Numbered from the stretch's first letter, positions 26,618 to 35,400 are shown. The stretch: DNA of 64,000 nt from JAGZEG01 sp963930185 (GCA_963930185.1 CAWVLT010000044.1:46226-110225), one strand, 5' to 3'. The notes: generated by a model from the sequence alone, not told the origin. A program made the numbers and translations.

Positions 26618-28441
26618 CTACGCCTCGGCAGCGGCGGAGTCGGCTGCGCTGACCTCACCGTCGGCCGCGGGCCATGCGCCTGCGGCGGCCTTGCCACAGA
26701 GGTAGCCAAAGGTCAGTGCGGTGGCGTGCGACACGCCGCCGATGGTGACCGGGTAGTCCTGCAGGATGCGGCCGCCCATGTTGTTGCCGGCGGCGTACAG
26801 GCCCTCGATGGGCTGGTAGTTGTTGTCGATGACCTGCAGCGTCTCGGGGTCGACCATAAGGCCGCCCAGGCAGACCAGCATGGCGCCGGCGCCGATCTGG
26901 GTGGCGTAGAACGGCGGGGTCTCTATGGGGAACATGCGGCTGGGGGTCTTGCCGAAGTCCTCGTCGACGCCCTTGGCGCACAGCTCGTTGTAGCGGGCGA
27001 TGGAGTCGAGCATGTTCTGGCGCGCCTCGTCGGTGAGGTCGAGCTGGGCGACGAGATCCTCGAGCGTGTCTGCGATGGCGATGCAGTTGCCCTCGACCTC
27101 CTCACGGCTGCTGATGGAGGTACGGCCGATCGTCATGCCGTAGCCCTCCAGGTGCGGATTCTCGCTCTCGTCGACGATGTGGTTCACGCTACCGTGGGCG
27201 CAGCCCATCAGGCCCACCTGGTCGGGATAGTTGTCGTCGAAGATCTGGATGGCGATGTCACCCGGCTGGCGATAGATCTGGGTCGACAGCTGCTGGCCGG
27301 CGACGTCCTCGTTGCAGAAGCGCTTGCCGTCGGTGTTGGCCAGGAAGAAGGCGTCGCAGCCCAGGGCGCCGCCCAGGGTGTGGGTCATGGGGGCGTGGGG
27401 GCCGTCCTCCATCTTGGCGCCGATCCACATGCCCATCTGCTGACCCTCGCCGATGTTGGTGGGGTTGCCGGCGGCGTCCATGTTCATCCACATGGCGCTG
27501 TAGGTGCGGCCGCCGCAGTAGTACTTCACCATGTCGGCGTTGCTGCCGTAGTCACCGGCCGCCATGATGACGCCCATGGCTGCGTTGACCTTGATGTAGT
27601 TGCCGTCGACGTCCTGGCAGATGACGCCCTGCACGCGGCCCTCGTTGTTGGGGCGTACGAGCTGACGGGCCCAGGTGCTGAAGCGGAACTCGACGCCGGC
27701 CTCGAGGGCGGCCTGGTAGTTGACCTCCATGATGCCGCCCTGGTCGGGGATGAACGAGAGCGTGGCCTCGGGGTAGGTGGGCGAGTACTCCTTGGTCACG
27801 TCGTAAGCCTCGGGCGCGGGGAAGTGCGTGGGCTGCAGGGTGATGCGCGAGGTGTCGTAGGTCAGCGCGTCCATGGGGATGAAGTCGTAGTCGCCGTTCG
27901 TGGGCGCGAGGAACCAGTCGAACGCCTCGCCACTGTACTGGGCGTACAGGTTCCAGACGCGCTGGTCGGGGCGATAGCCCATCTCCTTCATGAGGTCGTT
28001 GATGGCGGCCTTCACGTCAAAGGTGATGCCGTTCTCCTGCTGGACGGTGCTGTTGTAGATGCCGTACTGGCCCGAGCGGTACTGGTAGCTCGTGGCCTTC
28101 TCGATGCAGATGGTCTTGACGCCCTGCTCGGCGGCGGCGCGGGCGGCGGTCAGGCCGGCGACGCCGCAGCCCACGACCACGACGTCGGCGTCGACGGTCT
28201 CGGAGATCTGGTCGTCGGAGATGGGGTCGGGCGCGGTCAGCCAGCTCGTGTCGATGGGGGTGTTGCGCATGGCGTCGCTGCCCTCGGCGGTAAAGCCGCC
28301 CGCCGAACCGGGGTCGACGGCCTCGCCGTGCTCGGAGGCCTCCTCGGCTAGGGCGCCGGTTGCCACACCGGCCATGGCGGCAGCGCCGGCCATGGTGGCA
28401 GCACCGGTGACGAAGTTGCGACGCGAGATATCGTGGGACAT
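26618..28441 (-). CDS. Tat-exported FAD_binding_2 flavoprotein reductase
   Basis: A 607-residue protein with Tat signal SRRNFVTG and cleavage near GALAEE. About 65 acidic, flexible residues precede the FAD fold ADVVVVGCGVAGLTAARAAA. C-terminal motifs are PPFYATQIG, VCLGGLMVD and IEGLYAAGNNMGGRILQDYP. ATG 28441 has AAAGGA at eight bases; the open frame extends further upstream without a ribosome site. The closest relative in the window is the protein at 40421, which shares PPFYAT, GNxMGGR and YPVT followed by two small residues. Base use is GC-rich. It is divergent from LuxR regulator 4. Substrate unknown. Confidence 0.9.
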   Translation of the reverse strand: MSHDISRRNFVTGAATMAGAAAMAGVATGALAEEASEHGEAVDPGSAGGFTAEGSDAMRNTPIDTSWLTAPDPISDDQISETVDADVVVVGCGVAGLTAARAAAEQGVKTICIEKATSYQYRSGQYGIYNSTVQQENGITFDVKAAINDLMKEMGYRPDQRVWNLYAQYSGEAFDWFLAPTNGDYDFIPMDALTYDTSRITLQPTHFPAPEAYDVTKEYSPTYPEATLSFIPDQGGIMEVNYQAALEAGVEFRFSTWARQLVRPNNEGRVQGVICQDVDGNYIKVNAAMGVIMAAGDYGSNADMVKYYCGGRTYSAMWMNMDAAGNPTNIGEGQQMGMWIGAKMEDGPHAPMTHTLGGALGCDAFFLANTDGKRFCNEDVAGQQLSTQIYRQPGDIAIQIFDDNYPDQVGLMGCAHGSVNHIVDESENPHLEGYGMTIGRTSISSREEVEGNCIAIADTLEDLVAQLDLTDEARQNMLDSIARYNELCAKGVDEDFGKTPSRMFPIETPPFYATQIGAGAMLVCLGGLMVDPETLQVIDNNYQPIEGLYAAGNNMGGRILQDYPVTIGGVSHATALTFGYLCGKAAAGAWPAADGEVSAADSAAAEA

Positions 28442-28598
28442 TGCTGCGTTCCTTTCTCGAACTTTCGGTGCGGCGGACTGGGGCTCGCCCACCTTGTCCA
28501 TGGCACGTGCCGGGCGCGAGCGCAACCCACGCGGTTTCGGGCGTCGGCACGGTGCCACTTGTCGATGACTACGCTATCCGACCAGGCCGCGATGCGCT

Positions 28599-28658
28599 AT
28601 CGACCGAAATTATCCGAGTGCCCGTCACGGGAAAACGGGGTCGACAATTATGGTCGAT
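28599..28658. promoter_or_regulatory. Inverted pair of ATCGACC-type sites in the divergent promoter region
   Basis: ATCGACCGAAATTATC at 28599 and, inverted, ATCGACCATAATTGTC (complement of 28643-28658) share ATCGACC then AATT. They sit between the divergent flavoprotein (start 28441) and LuxR (start 28778) genes, about 42 bases apart. The remainder of the 336-base gap shows no gene. Confidence 0.5.
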
Positions 28659-28777
28659 GGGGTGCCCTGACGAGCGGAAAAGCGCTAAGCTATGGTCATG
28701 CGTCGTCACGATTTGAACGAAAGCTGCCGCGGCGACGAGCACGAGGGGTTGTGGCTGGCGAGGCAGGGAGGACGGCT

Positions 28778-30343
28778 TTGTCTGGTGCTGATGCGCGCTC
28801 ATGCGCTTCCGGGCGTCGGTTTGATCCACGCTACCTCGCGCTTGCGCTTTACTGGGTCTTTGTCGGCATGATGTTCAACTCGTCTTTGGGGTCGGACGTC
28901 GCCCTGCTGCCCGGGGTCAATGTCGCGCTGTACGTGCATCTCCTGTCGATACTCGGTGGTTGTCTTGGGTACGCGGCCATCATGCTCGCTGCTCGCTTCG
29001 GGCATCTGAGCGTGCTTCCACGTCGGGCGACGGTAGGCGCTTGCGTGCTCGTACAGTCTGCCTCGTCTGCGCTGTGCCACATCTTCGGGTATAGCCTCGC
29101 TCTCACGGGTGCGCTCTCCGCTATCGGCGGCGTGGCGGCGGCGTTTCCGCTCGTGGCCTGGGCAGAGCTCTATGCGGGGCTCGGAAAGCGTGAGCTCGTT
29201 GGCTACTCGGCCGCGTCGTTTCTCCTTTCGGCCGTGATTTGCGGGGCGTGTTCTGCGCTCGGTGCTTCCGTTGAGTTTGCCGCCTTGGTAGCCAGCCCCA
29301 TCGGGATGTTTCTGATGCTTCCACGCGACAGGGCCGATGCGCGGGCAGCGGCCGAACCCGCGATACGACTCGATGCAAGCGGGGGCGAGGGCTCCAGCCA
29401 ACGACAACTTGACCGGCAAGGGCCGCAGGGCCAGCGCGGGCGACTCTGGAAGGCGTTGGTGACGCTGGGGGCGTTCATGCTCGTGATCGGGGCCATGCGC
29501 GTCGGCTCCGGAGATTTTTTCGCGGCGCTTTCCGGCGCGGATGAAGCGGCTGGGCTGGCCGCTAGCGCGGGTGGGGCCGCATCCGTCTTGCCCGCTCGCA
29601 CGGGCAGCCTCGCCCCCGACGTTGCCCAGCTCGGGTTTCAGGTTGTCACCATGGGCGTGCTGGTTTGGTATGCATGGGGATCGTCACGGCCGAGCATCCG
29701 CCTCGGGTGGTTCTACAAGTCGGCGATCCTGCTGGTCGTCATCGTTGTTACGCTGATCCTCGGCCTTGCGGAAAATGTGGGGCTTACCTGGCTAAACGTC
29801 GCGGCGGAATGCTGCGCAAGCGTGGTGGAGGTGTGTGGCTGGGTGCTGCTGATAGACGTCGCGCGCTCCTCGCTGAGGCGCGTGGCCGAGATCGTGTCAT
29901 TGGGCCGGCTGGTTGTCCATGTCGCGCTCGGCGGCGGCACGCTTGCCGCCCTGTGGCTGGGACAGGGGGAGCTGCTCTCGCTACTCGGTGCCTTTGTCGT
30001 TGTGCTCGTGGCGGCCGGGCTATTCCTACTCGATGCCGGTTCGTCCCCCGTGCTCTTCGACATCGACGTGGCACCGGAGAGCTTCGTCGAGAGCAACCCA
30101 CATGCCCTGCCTCATCAGGTGCACATGAGGGCCGAGGAGTTCGCGCAGGCGTATCGGTTCACGGCACGCGAGCGCGAGGTCTTTGCGCTGTGGATAACCA
30201 GCCATGGGCTCAAGCAGATCCAGGAGGATCTGGGGATGTCGGAATCCACTCTCAAGACGCACATCCGGCACATCTATGGCAAGTGCGAGGTGCATAGCCG
30301 CAGCGAGCTCGTCGATATGCTCGAGGAGTTCGCCGGCCACTAG
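28778..30343 (+). CDS. Membrane-anchored LuxR-type transcriptional regulator 4
   Basis: A 521-residue protein with about twelve hydrophobic segments beginning at YLALALYWVFVGMMFNSSLG. The C-terminal HTH reads FTAREREVFALWITSHGLK and STLKTHIRHIYGKCEVHSRS. The open frame extends back to 28433, but the best start is TTG 28778, with GGGAGG six bases upstream; the upstream part reads as non-coding promoter sequence. A polar insert (about residues 190-230) lies between transmembrane segments. It is divergent from the flavoprotein at 26618-28441, its likely target. Confidence 0.85.
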   Translation: MSGADARSCASGRRFDPRYLALALYWVFVGMMFNSSLGSDVALLPGVNVALYVHLLSILGGCLGYAAIMLAARFGHLSVLPRRATVGACVLVQSASSALCHIFGYSLALTGALSAIGGVAAAFPLVAWAELYAGLGKRELVGYSAASFLLSAVICGACSALGASVEFAALVASPIGMFLMLPRDRADARAAAEPAIRLDASGGEGSSQRQLDRQGPQGQRGRLWKALVTLGAFMLVIGAMRVGSGDFFAALSGADEAAGLAASAGGAASVLPARTGSLAPDVAQLGFQVVTMGVLVWYAWGSSRPSIRLGWFYKSAILLVVIVVTLILGLAENVGLTWLNVAAECCASVVEVCGWVLLIDVARSSLRRVAEIVSLGRLVVHVALGGGTLAALWLGQGELLSLLGAFVVVLVAAGLFLLDAGSSPVLFDIDVAPESFVESNPHALPHQVHMRAEEFAQAYRFTAREREVFALWITSHGLKQIQEDLGMSESTLKTHIRHIYGKCEVHSRSELVDMLEEFAGH

Positions 30344-30436
30344 AGAGGGCACGCGGGCTGATTCTCCCGTGTCGAAGCTGTCGGAGGGCTCCTGGCTGGA
30401 TCCTGCATGTAGGGAACGCATCGCGGAGAACGAGTC

Positions 30437-30622
30437 GCGCGCGAAAAAACGCTTTCGATGGACAAACTTTTCGGTTGGGAGGGACTTTTGAAGGGCCACT
30501 TATCTACAGACGGGCGAAATTGACGTGATATCTCATCAATCAATGAGACAAATGGCCAAACCGGAGTACCAAAGTCCCTCCCAACCGTGATACTTGTCCA
30601 TCGCGGACGATTTTTCGTGCGC
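30437..30622. repeat. Long imperfect foldback (MITE-like) element
   Basis: Arms of about 50 bases (30437-30489 and 30571-30622) are inverted copies. They share a CGAAAAA block, the nine-base CGATGGACA, and the 13-base CGGTTGGGAGGGA plus CTTT. The 80-base centre contains an inner hairpin, CTCAT-CAATCA-ATGAG, and GGCCA/TGGCC. No transposase is present. It could be a non-autonomous element or a structured RNA. Confidence 0.7.
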
Positions 30623-30786
30623 GAGGCAATCGCGTGCCGGGCAGCGGCCTCCGCCGACCGGCCCCCGTCGGTTGTTTCTTGACATCTGCTCAGCAAACCG
30701 TTATACCTCACACAAGCGCAGGTGGCTTGAACGCCTGCGACCAAGTCGAGAAGTCGAGATCTTCGAGAGCCGGAGAGGAGGAAGAC

Positions 30787-30888
30787 GTGGAGACCACGGT
30801 TCAGACCATGCGAATGCGCCGAATGTGCACGATGTACATGCCCGGCTGCATGCGTCGTGCCGTCCTTTCTATGCGTGCACACGCATAG
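30787..30888 (+). CDS. Methionine-rich leader peptide upstream of the methionine-type transporter
   Basis: A 33-codon frame starts at GTG 30787 with a near-ideal AGGAGG (30776-30781) five bases upstream. It contains seven internal Met codons within 22 codons: TMRMRRMCTMYMPGCM, then SM before the end. The only downstream genes on this strand are metQ/metN/metI-like, starting 315 bases later. This is what a ribosome-mediated attenuator or translation sensor for methionine would look like. It is too short for routine gene calling and has no database support that I can check. It could also be a chance frame, but the ribosome site and Met density argue against that. Confidence 0.6.
   Translation: METTVQTMRMRRMCTMYMPGCMRRAVLSMRAHA
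30869..30888 (+). promoter_or_regulatory. Hairpin embedding the leader-peptide stop codon
   Basis: CTATGCGTG and CACGCATAG form a perfect nine-base dyad around CA, covering the last Met codon and the TAG stop of the leader peptide. A ribosome paused on the Met cluster would keep this hairpin free, while one reaching the stop would melt it. In 30889-31203 there is a further stem, GCCGAC...GTCGGC, at about 30948-30971. I find no clear U-run terminator there. Confidence 0.45.
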
Positions 30889-31203
30889 CGCTCCTCCGCG
30901 TCTTTCACGTGACCTTCCGGCTGTTTCACACAGCTACCGCACAGAGCTGCCGACCGTTGAAGCTACGTCGGCTGATTGGTGTCTTCTGACGGAGTCTGTC
31001 GGGTAAGCGACCTTGCTTTGGCTCGCTGCGGGATACGGATGATCGGAATAGCCGAAAGCTGCCTTGGGAAAGGCGCGGGAGCGAAGACGACACGCGGCGC
31101 TTGTGCGGCTGTCGCCCGCATTGCCTGGCGCGTCGGGTTTACGCATGGGCGTATCCGGCGTCGCTCGATCCTTCCGGTTCGTCCCCACAGAAAGGTGCAC
31201 ACC

Positions 31204-32172
31204 ATGTCCGCGTCCCACAATTATTCCCATGGCACTTCCCCCTGCGCTGTCACGACCCGTCGCACTTTCCTCGCCGGCCTTGGCGTCGCCGCCGCATCTC
31301 TCGCACTGACCGGCTGCAACGGCGAGAAGGAGGCGCAGGATGCGTCGTCATCGACCTCCTCCTCCGAAGGCGACGCGGCGGGCGAGGGTTCGTCGGCGCA
31401 GACGGCCGGCGAACCAGCGGCCGAGCCGACCATCGCCGACGACAAGAACATCAGCGTCGCCGCCTCGCCCACCCCGCACGCCGTGATCCTCAACGGCCCG
31501 GTCCGAGAGCTGCTCGAGGCCCAGGGCTACACGCTTGACGTGCAGGAGTTCAGCGACTACGTGCTGCCCAACACCGCCACCGAGGAGGGCGAGGTGGACT
31601 CCAACTTCTTCCAGCACGGCCCCTATCTCGACAGCTTCAACGAGGAACGCGGCACGCACCTGGTGTCAGTCGTCGCCACGCACTTCGAGCCGTTCGGGCT
31701 GTATGCGGGCCGCACTGCCAGCCTCGACGACCTGCAGGAGGGCGCTATCGTGGCGGTGCCCAACGACACCACCAACGAGGCGCGTGCGCTGCTCCTTCTG
31801 CAGCAGGAGGGCCTGCTTACCCTCGCCGAGGACGCCGGTATCACGGCAACGGTGCGCGACATCACCGACAACCCCCTGAACCTGGAGTTCGAGGAGCTCG
31901 AGGCGGCAACCATCCCCACGGTGCTCGCCGATGTCGACATCGCCTGCATCAATGGCAACTATGCCCTGAACGCCAACCTGACCATGGCCGACGCTCTGGC
32001 CGTCGAGGCCGATGACTCACTCGCCGCCGAGACGTATGCCAACGTCTTGGTGGTGCGTGAGGGCAACGAGGGCCTCGACAAGATCAAGGCCCTCGCTGAG
32101 GCCCTGACGTCGGAGGAATGCCGCGCGTTCATCGAGGAGACGTTCGAGGGCGCCGTCGTTCCGGTGTTCTAG
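31204..32172 (+). CDS. metQ: MetQ/NlpA-family substrate-binding lipoprotein
   Basis: A 322-residue lipoprotein with a Tat-type signal (TTRRTFLAG) ending in the lipobox LALTGC, followed by a Ser/Ala/Glu-rich linker. The binding domain shows NlpA features: the strand NISVAASPTPHAVIL, then DSNFFQHGPYLDSFN, IVAVPNDTTNEARALLLLQQ and a C-terminal SEECRAFIEETFEG. MetQ proteins bind D- or L-methionine or methionyl peptides at the cell surface. ATG 31204 has AAAGG upstream. It is the first gene of a metQ-metN-metI set and follows the Met-rich leader. Methionine is the likely, but not proven, ligand. Confidence 0.88.
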   Translation: MSASHNYSHGTSPCAVTTRRTFLAGLGVAAASLALTGCNGEKEAQDASSSTSSSEGDAAGEGSSAQTAGEPAAEPTIADDKNISVAASPTPHAVILNGPVRELLEAQGYTLDVQEFSDYVLPNTATEEGEVDSNFFQHGPYLDSFNEERGTHLVSVVATHFEPFGLYAGRTASLDDLQEGAIVAVPNDTTNEARALLLLQQEGLLTLAEDAGITATVRDITDNPLNLEFEELEAATIPTVLADVDIACINGNYALNANLTMADALAVEADDSLAAETYANVLVVREGNEGLDKIKALAEALTSEECRAFIEETFEGAVVPVF

Positions 32173-32182
32173 CGAATTGATG

Positions 32183-32213
32183 GCACGCCGCACCCCGGTG
32201 GGGAGCGGCGTGC
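32183..32213 (+). promoter_or_regulatory. Intercistronic hairpin after metQ
   Basis: GCACGCCGCACCCC pairs with GGGGAGCGGCGTGC at 13 of 14 positions around a GGT loop, 11 bases after the metQ stop and 119 before metN. Without a T-run it probably protects the metQ mRNA or causes partial termination, giving more binding protein than transporter. Confidence 0.6.
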
Positions 32214-32331
32214 TACGTTATGCGGCCCACGATAGCTCGTTGCGGCAAAGGATTAGCTGCGGCGAGGCGCTGGGCGGCCGCGGCCATGGGCCGAGGCCTG
32301 GTGAGACAAGGAAGCATGTGATAGAGGGCGT

Positions 32332-33162
32332 ATGATCCGCATAGAACATCTTGACAAGACGTACGGGGAGCACACCGACAACCCGCATCCCGTGCTGCAC
32401 GACATAAACCTGTCCATCGACCGCGGTGACGTCTTTGGCATCATCGGCGCTTCCGGGGCCGGCAAGTCGACGCTGGTGCGCTGCATCAACCTGCTCGAGC
32501 GCCCGACCGCTGGTCGTATCGTGATCGATGGGGTTGATGTCACCGACTACACGGGCAAGGACCTGCTGCGCCTGCGTTCGTCCATCGGCATGATCTTCCA
32601 GGACTTCAGCCTGTTCCAGCAGCGCAGCGTCCTGGACAACGTGGCGTTTCCGCTTGAGGTGCGCCACGTGAAGAGGGCCGAGCGCGAGGCCCGGGCCCGC
32701 GAGCTGCTCGACCTCGTTGGCCTTACCGACAAGGCAGACCACTATCCCAGCCAGTTGTCGGGCGGCCAGCAGCAGCGCGTCGCCATCGCCCGCGCCCTGG
32801 CGAACAGCCCGCGCATCATGCTGTGCGACGAGGCGACCAGCGCGCTAGACACCCGCACGACGACGAGCATCCTCAAGCTGCTCCAGGGCATCAACCGCGA
32901 GCTGGGCGTCACCATGGTGATGATCACGCACTCCCTTGCCGTGGCGCATCGGGCGTGCAATCGTATCGCGGTCATCGACGAGGGGCGGATCGTGGAGGAG
33001 GGGCCCACCGCCGAGGTGTTCGGCAACCCGCAGAGCCCCGTGACGCGCGAGCTGCTGTATGACGACGACCTGTCGGTGATCGCGCCGACGACCGGCGCCA
33101 ACGCGCGGGCCCGCGGGGCGCGCGCGGCGTGTGCTGACGACCCAGAAGGCGAGGCGAGGTAG
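32332..33162 (+). CDS. metN: MetN-like ABC transporter ATPase without a NIL domain
   Basis: A 276-residue ATPase. Walker A is GASGAGKS (39-46), the signature is LSGGQQQRVAIARAL (about 143), Walker B is RIMLCDEATS (161-170) and the switch histidine is His200. The ABC domain matches the MetN group. Classical MetN has about 340 residues with a C-terminal NIL domain that binds methionine and inhibits transport. Here the chain stops about 30 residues after the ABC fold in an Ala/Arg-rich tail, so that feedback domain is absent. The permease gene follows one base after the stop. Confidence 0.88.
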   Translation: MIRIEHLDKTYGEHTDNPHPVLHDINLSIDRGDVFGIIGASGAGKSTLVRCINLLERPTAGRIVIDGVDVTDYTGKDLLRLRSSIGMIFQDFSLFQQRSVLDNVAFPLEVRHVKRAEREARARELLDLVGLTDKADHYPSQLSGGQQQRVAIARALANSPRIMLCDEATSALDTRTTTSILKLLQGINRELGVTMVMITHSLAVAHRACNRIAVIDEGRIVEEGPTAEVFGNPQSPVTRELLYDDDLSVIAPTTGANARARGARAACADDPEGEAR

Positions 33163-33163
33163 C

Positions 33164-33853
33164 ATGGAGCAGGTCGTGACGTGGCTGCAGGAGTACTTTG
33201 CGGAGTATGGGACGCTCATGCTCGAGGGCACGTGGGAGTCTATCGTCATGACGGGAGTCGCCACTCTGTTCGCCTATGTGCTGGGAATCCCGCTGGGCGT
33301 GCTGCTCGTGCTCACCTCGCCGGGTGGCCTGCATCCCCACAAGGCGCTCAACGCCGTGCTGGGGTGGATCGTGAACATGGGGCGCTCGATCCCGTTCATC
33401 ATCCTGCTGGTGGCCATCATCCCGTTCACGCGCTTCGTGGTGGGCACGTCGCTGGGTGTGCGCGGCGCCGTCGTGCCGCTGGTGGTCACGGCGGCGCCCT
33501 TCGTGGCGCGCATGGTGGAGCAGAGCCTGACCGGCGTGAGCGCGGGGCTCGTCGAGGCCGGTCAGAGCTTTGGCGCCAACACCTGGCAGATCGTCTACAA
33601 GGTCTACCTCAAGGAGAGCCTGCCGTCGCTGATCCGCGGCGCGTCGATCACGTTCATCACGCTGTTCGGCTTTGCCGCCATGGCGGGGTGCGTGGGCGCC
33701 GGCGGCTTGGGCGACATCGCCATCCGCTATGGCTACCAGCGCTGGATGCCCGAGGTCATGGTGGGCGCCATCATCCTGTGCATCGTGCTGGTGCAGGTCG
33801 TCCAGAGCGTCGGCGACGGCGTGGCCCGCGCGGTGGACAAGAAGAGGAGATAG
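33164..33853 (+). CDS. metI: MetI-like ABC transporter permease
   Basis: A 229-residue membrane protein with about five hydrophobic helices and the EAA-type coupling motif region (LVEAGQSFGANTWQIVYKV). Other MetI-like segments are NMGRSIPFIILLVAIIPFTR, LFGFAAMAGCVGAGGLGDIA and IRYGYQRW. ATG 33164 immediately follows the metN stop, with GAGGCGAGG upstream, so translation is likely coupled. With MetQ and MetN it would form a methionine importer. Confidence 0.92.
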   Translation: MEQVVTWLQEYFAEYGTLMLEGTWESIVMTGVATLFAYVLGIPLGVLLVLTSPGGLHPHKALNAVLGWIVNMGRSIPFIILLVAIIPFTRFVVGTSLGVRGAVVPLVVTAAPFVARMVEQSLTGVSAGLVEAGQSFGANTWQIVYKVYLKESLPSLIRGASITFITLFGFAAMAGCVGAGGLGDIAIRYGYQRWMPEVMVGAIILCIVLVQVVQSVGDGVARAVDKKRR

Positions 33854-33859
33854 GGCTGA

Positions 33860-33900
33860 CGCGTCAGGGGGGGAGGAGATGGTTCAGCCCCCTTGACGCG
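33860..33900 (+). terminator. Terminator-like hairpin after metI
   Basis: CGCGTCAGGGGG pairs with CCCCCTTGACGCG (one bulge), starting seven bases after the metI stop. There is no long T-run. It lies before the convergent Uma2 remnant. Confidence 0.6.
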
Positions 33901-33905
33901 GCCGT

Positions 33906-34165
33906 CTACATTTTTGCCACCACGGAAGCGAAGTTGATCTTGAAGCCGAGTAGCACGCGCGAGGGGACGTCAACGGCAAACGGGTAGATCTCCGGCGCCT
34001 GGTTGGCCTCGAGGTGGTACACGAGCGTCCGTTCCTTCTCCGGATCGCAGATCCAGTACTCGCGGACGCCTGCCTGTCGATACAGATTGAGCTTGGTGAC
34101 GTAGTCCATCCCGGGGTTGCCGGGGGAGGCAACCCCGAAGTGGCTTTGGGGATTGGCATGCTACA
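33906..34165 (-). pseudogene. Truncated Uma2-family (DUF820) nuclease-like gene
   Basis: Only the C-terminal half of a Uma2 domain remains: VASPGNPGMDYVTKLNLYRQ, AGVREYWICDPEKERTLVYH, then a closing strand. Uma2 proteins are PD-(D/E)XK-type, usually about 190 residues. Here an in-frame TAG lies about 19 codons before the ATG at 34109, and the N-terminal part with the first catalytic acid is missing. A 67-residue product from ATG 34109 is possible but would lack a full active site. Confidence 0.75.
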
Positions 34166-34243
34166 TCTCCTTTTGCTGTCAGCGCGTGTTACGGGTGATG
34201 GACGGGACGGCCTAGACGAATGTGCCGCCCGGCACGCCGACGC

Positions 34244-35200
34244 CTACTTCTCCTGCGCCTGTTCGAGTAGCTCTCGCATCTCCTCCATGGTGAACGTGTA
34301 CTTCTTGCTGCAGAAGTTGCAGGTAAGTTCGGCGGGCTTGCCCTCGTCGATGAGGCTCTGCAGCTCCTCGGCGCCCATGGCGATGAGTACGCGGGCGGTG
34401 CGCTCGCGGCTGCAGTTGCAGTGGAACCCCACCGGGCGGCTCTCCATGGGCTGGAAGTCCATGCCGCGCAGCACGGTCTGCAGAATGTCGGTGGGGGTCA
34501 TGCCCCGCTCGAGCATGGTGGTCACCGAGCCCAGGCCACTCAGGTTCTCCTCCAGCTGGGAGATGACCTCGTCGGGGCAGTCGGGCATGAGCTGGACGAT
34601 GAAGCCGCCGGCTTGCTTGACGCTCAGGTCGGTGTCCACGAGCACGCCCACGCCCACCGACGTGGGAACCTGCTCGCTCTCGGCGAAGTAGGCGGCGATG
34701 TCGTCGCCGATCTCGCCGCTGAAGAGGTCGAGCTGGCTGGTGTAGGGCTCGCCCCAGGGCTGGTCCTGCACCACGGTGAGCGTGCCCTGGCCCACGGCCT
34801 TGCCCACGTCGAGCTTGCCTGCCTCGCTCAGGGGCAGCCACACGTCGGGGTTCGCGGCATAGCCCTTCACGTGGCCCTGCGCGTCGGCGGTGACGATGAG
34901 GCCGCCTACGGGGCCGTCGCAGCGGATGGTGAGCGTGAGCAGCTCGCCCTCGTCTTTGAGCATGGCGCCCATCATGGCGCCGGCGGTGAGCAGCCGGCCC
35001 AGCGCTGCCGTGACGACGGGGCTGGTGCCGTGGCACTCGTGCGCCTCCTGCACCGTGGCGCGGGTGTAGGCGGCAAACCCGCGCACCATGCCGTGCGCCG
35101 CCGTGCCGCGAACGATGTGGTCGCCGGCCTGCGGGTTGTCGATCAGGCTTCCGTCCTTGCCGTGCTGCGCCTGGGTGTGCGAGGTGCCTTCGATTTCCAT
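34244..35200 (-). CDS. hslO: Hsp33 redox-regulated chaperone
   Basis: A 318-residue cytoplasmic holdase that is switched on by oxidation of four zinc-binding cysteines. Those cysteines are visible as FHCNCSRERT and LTCNFCSKKY in the C-terminal third. The N-terminal domain is typical (VRGTAAHGMVRGFAAYTRAT; ALGRLLTAGAMMGAMLKDEG). ATG 35200 has GGAGG five bases upstream, and an in-frame TTG at 35212 overlaps that site. In an anaerobe it would guard against oxygen and hypochlorite stress. Confidence 0.95.
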   Translation of the reverse strand: MEIEGTSHTQAQHGKDGSLIDNPQAGDHIVRGTAAHGMVRGFAAYTRATVQEAHECHGTSPVVTAALGRLLTAGAMMGAMLKDEGELLTLTIRCDGPVGGLIVTADAQGHVKGYAANPDVWLPLSEAGKLDVGKAVGQGTLTVVQDQPWGEPYTSQLDLFSGEIGDDIAAYFAESEQVPTSVGVGVLVDTDLSVKQAGGFIVQLMPDCPDEVISQLEENLSGLGSVTTMLERGMTPTDILQTVLRGMDFQPMESRPVGFHCNCSRERTARVLIAMGAEELQSLIDEGKPAELTCNFCSKKYTFTMEEMRELLEQAQEK

Positions 35201-35400
35201 GTCCGCCTCCAAGTGCGGCGAAGTGCGGCACGTGGCCGCTCGCCTGCTATTGATGTCCGAATCCTGATGCTGGTAAGTATAGAGGCGACTACCCGGGATA
35301 GGCAGACTTCGTTGCTAACTGCTCGCAATCGACCCAATCAAGGCGCTATCATGATGAGTTGTGTGCCACATGGGCCATGGCGGGCGAACGGGGGAGGGTC

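Noticed and set aside
26726..28351. 541-codon plus-strand open frame opposite the flavoprotein
   Set aside because: It is an antisense shadow of a GC-rich gene: composition is dominated by Val, His, Gly, Ala and Asp with no domain, while the minus strand has signal, FAD fold and family motifs.
30889..31203. SAM riboswitch or T-box ahead of metQ
   Set aside because: I looked for the S-box core and for a T-box sequence with a U-run terminator and saw neither. A covariance-model search would be needed to exclude rarer classes.
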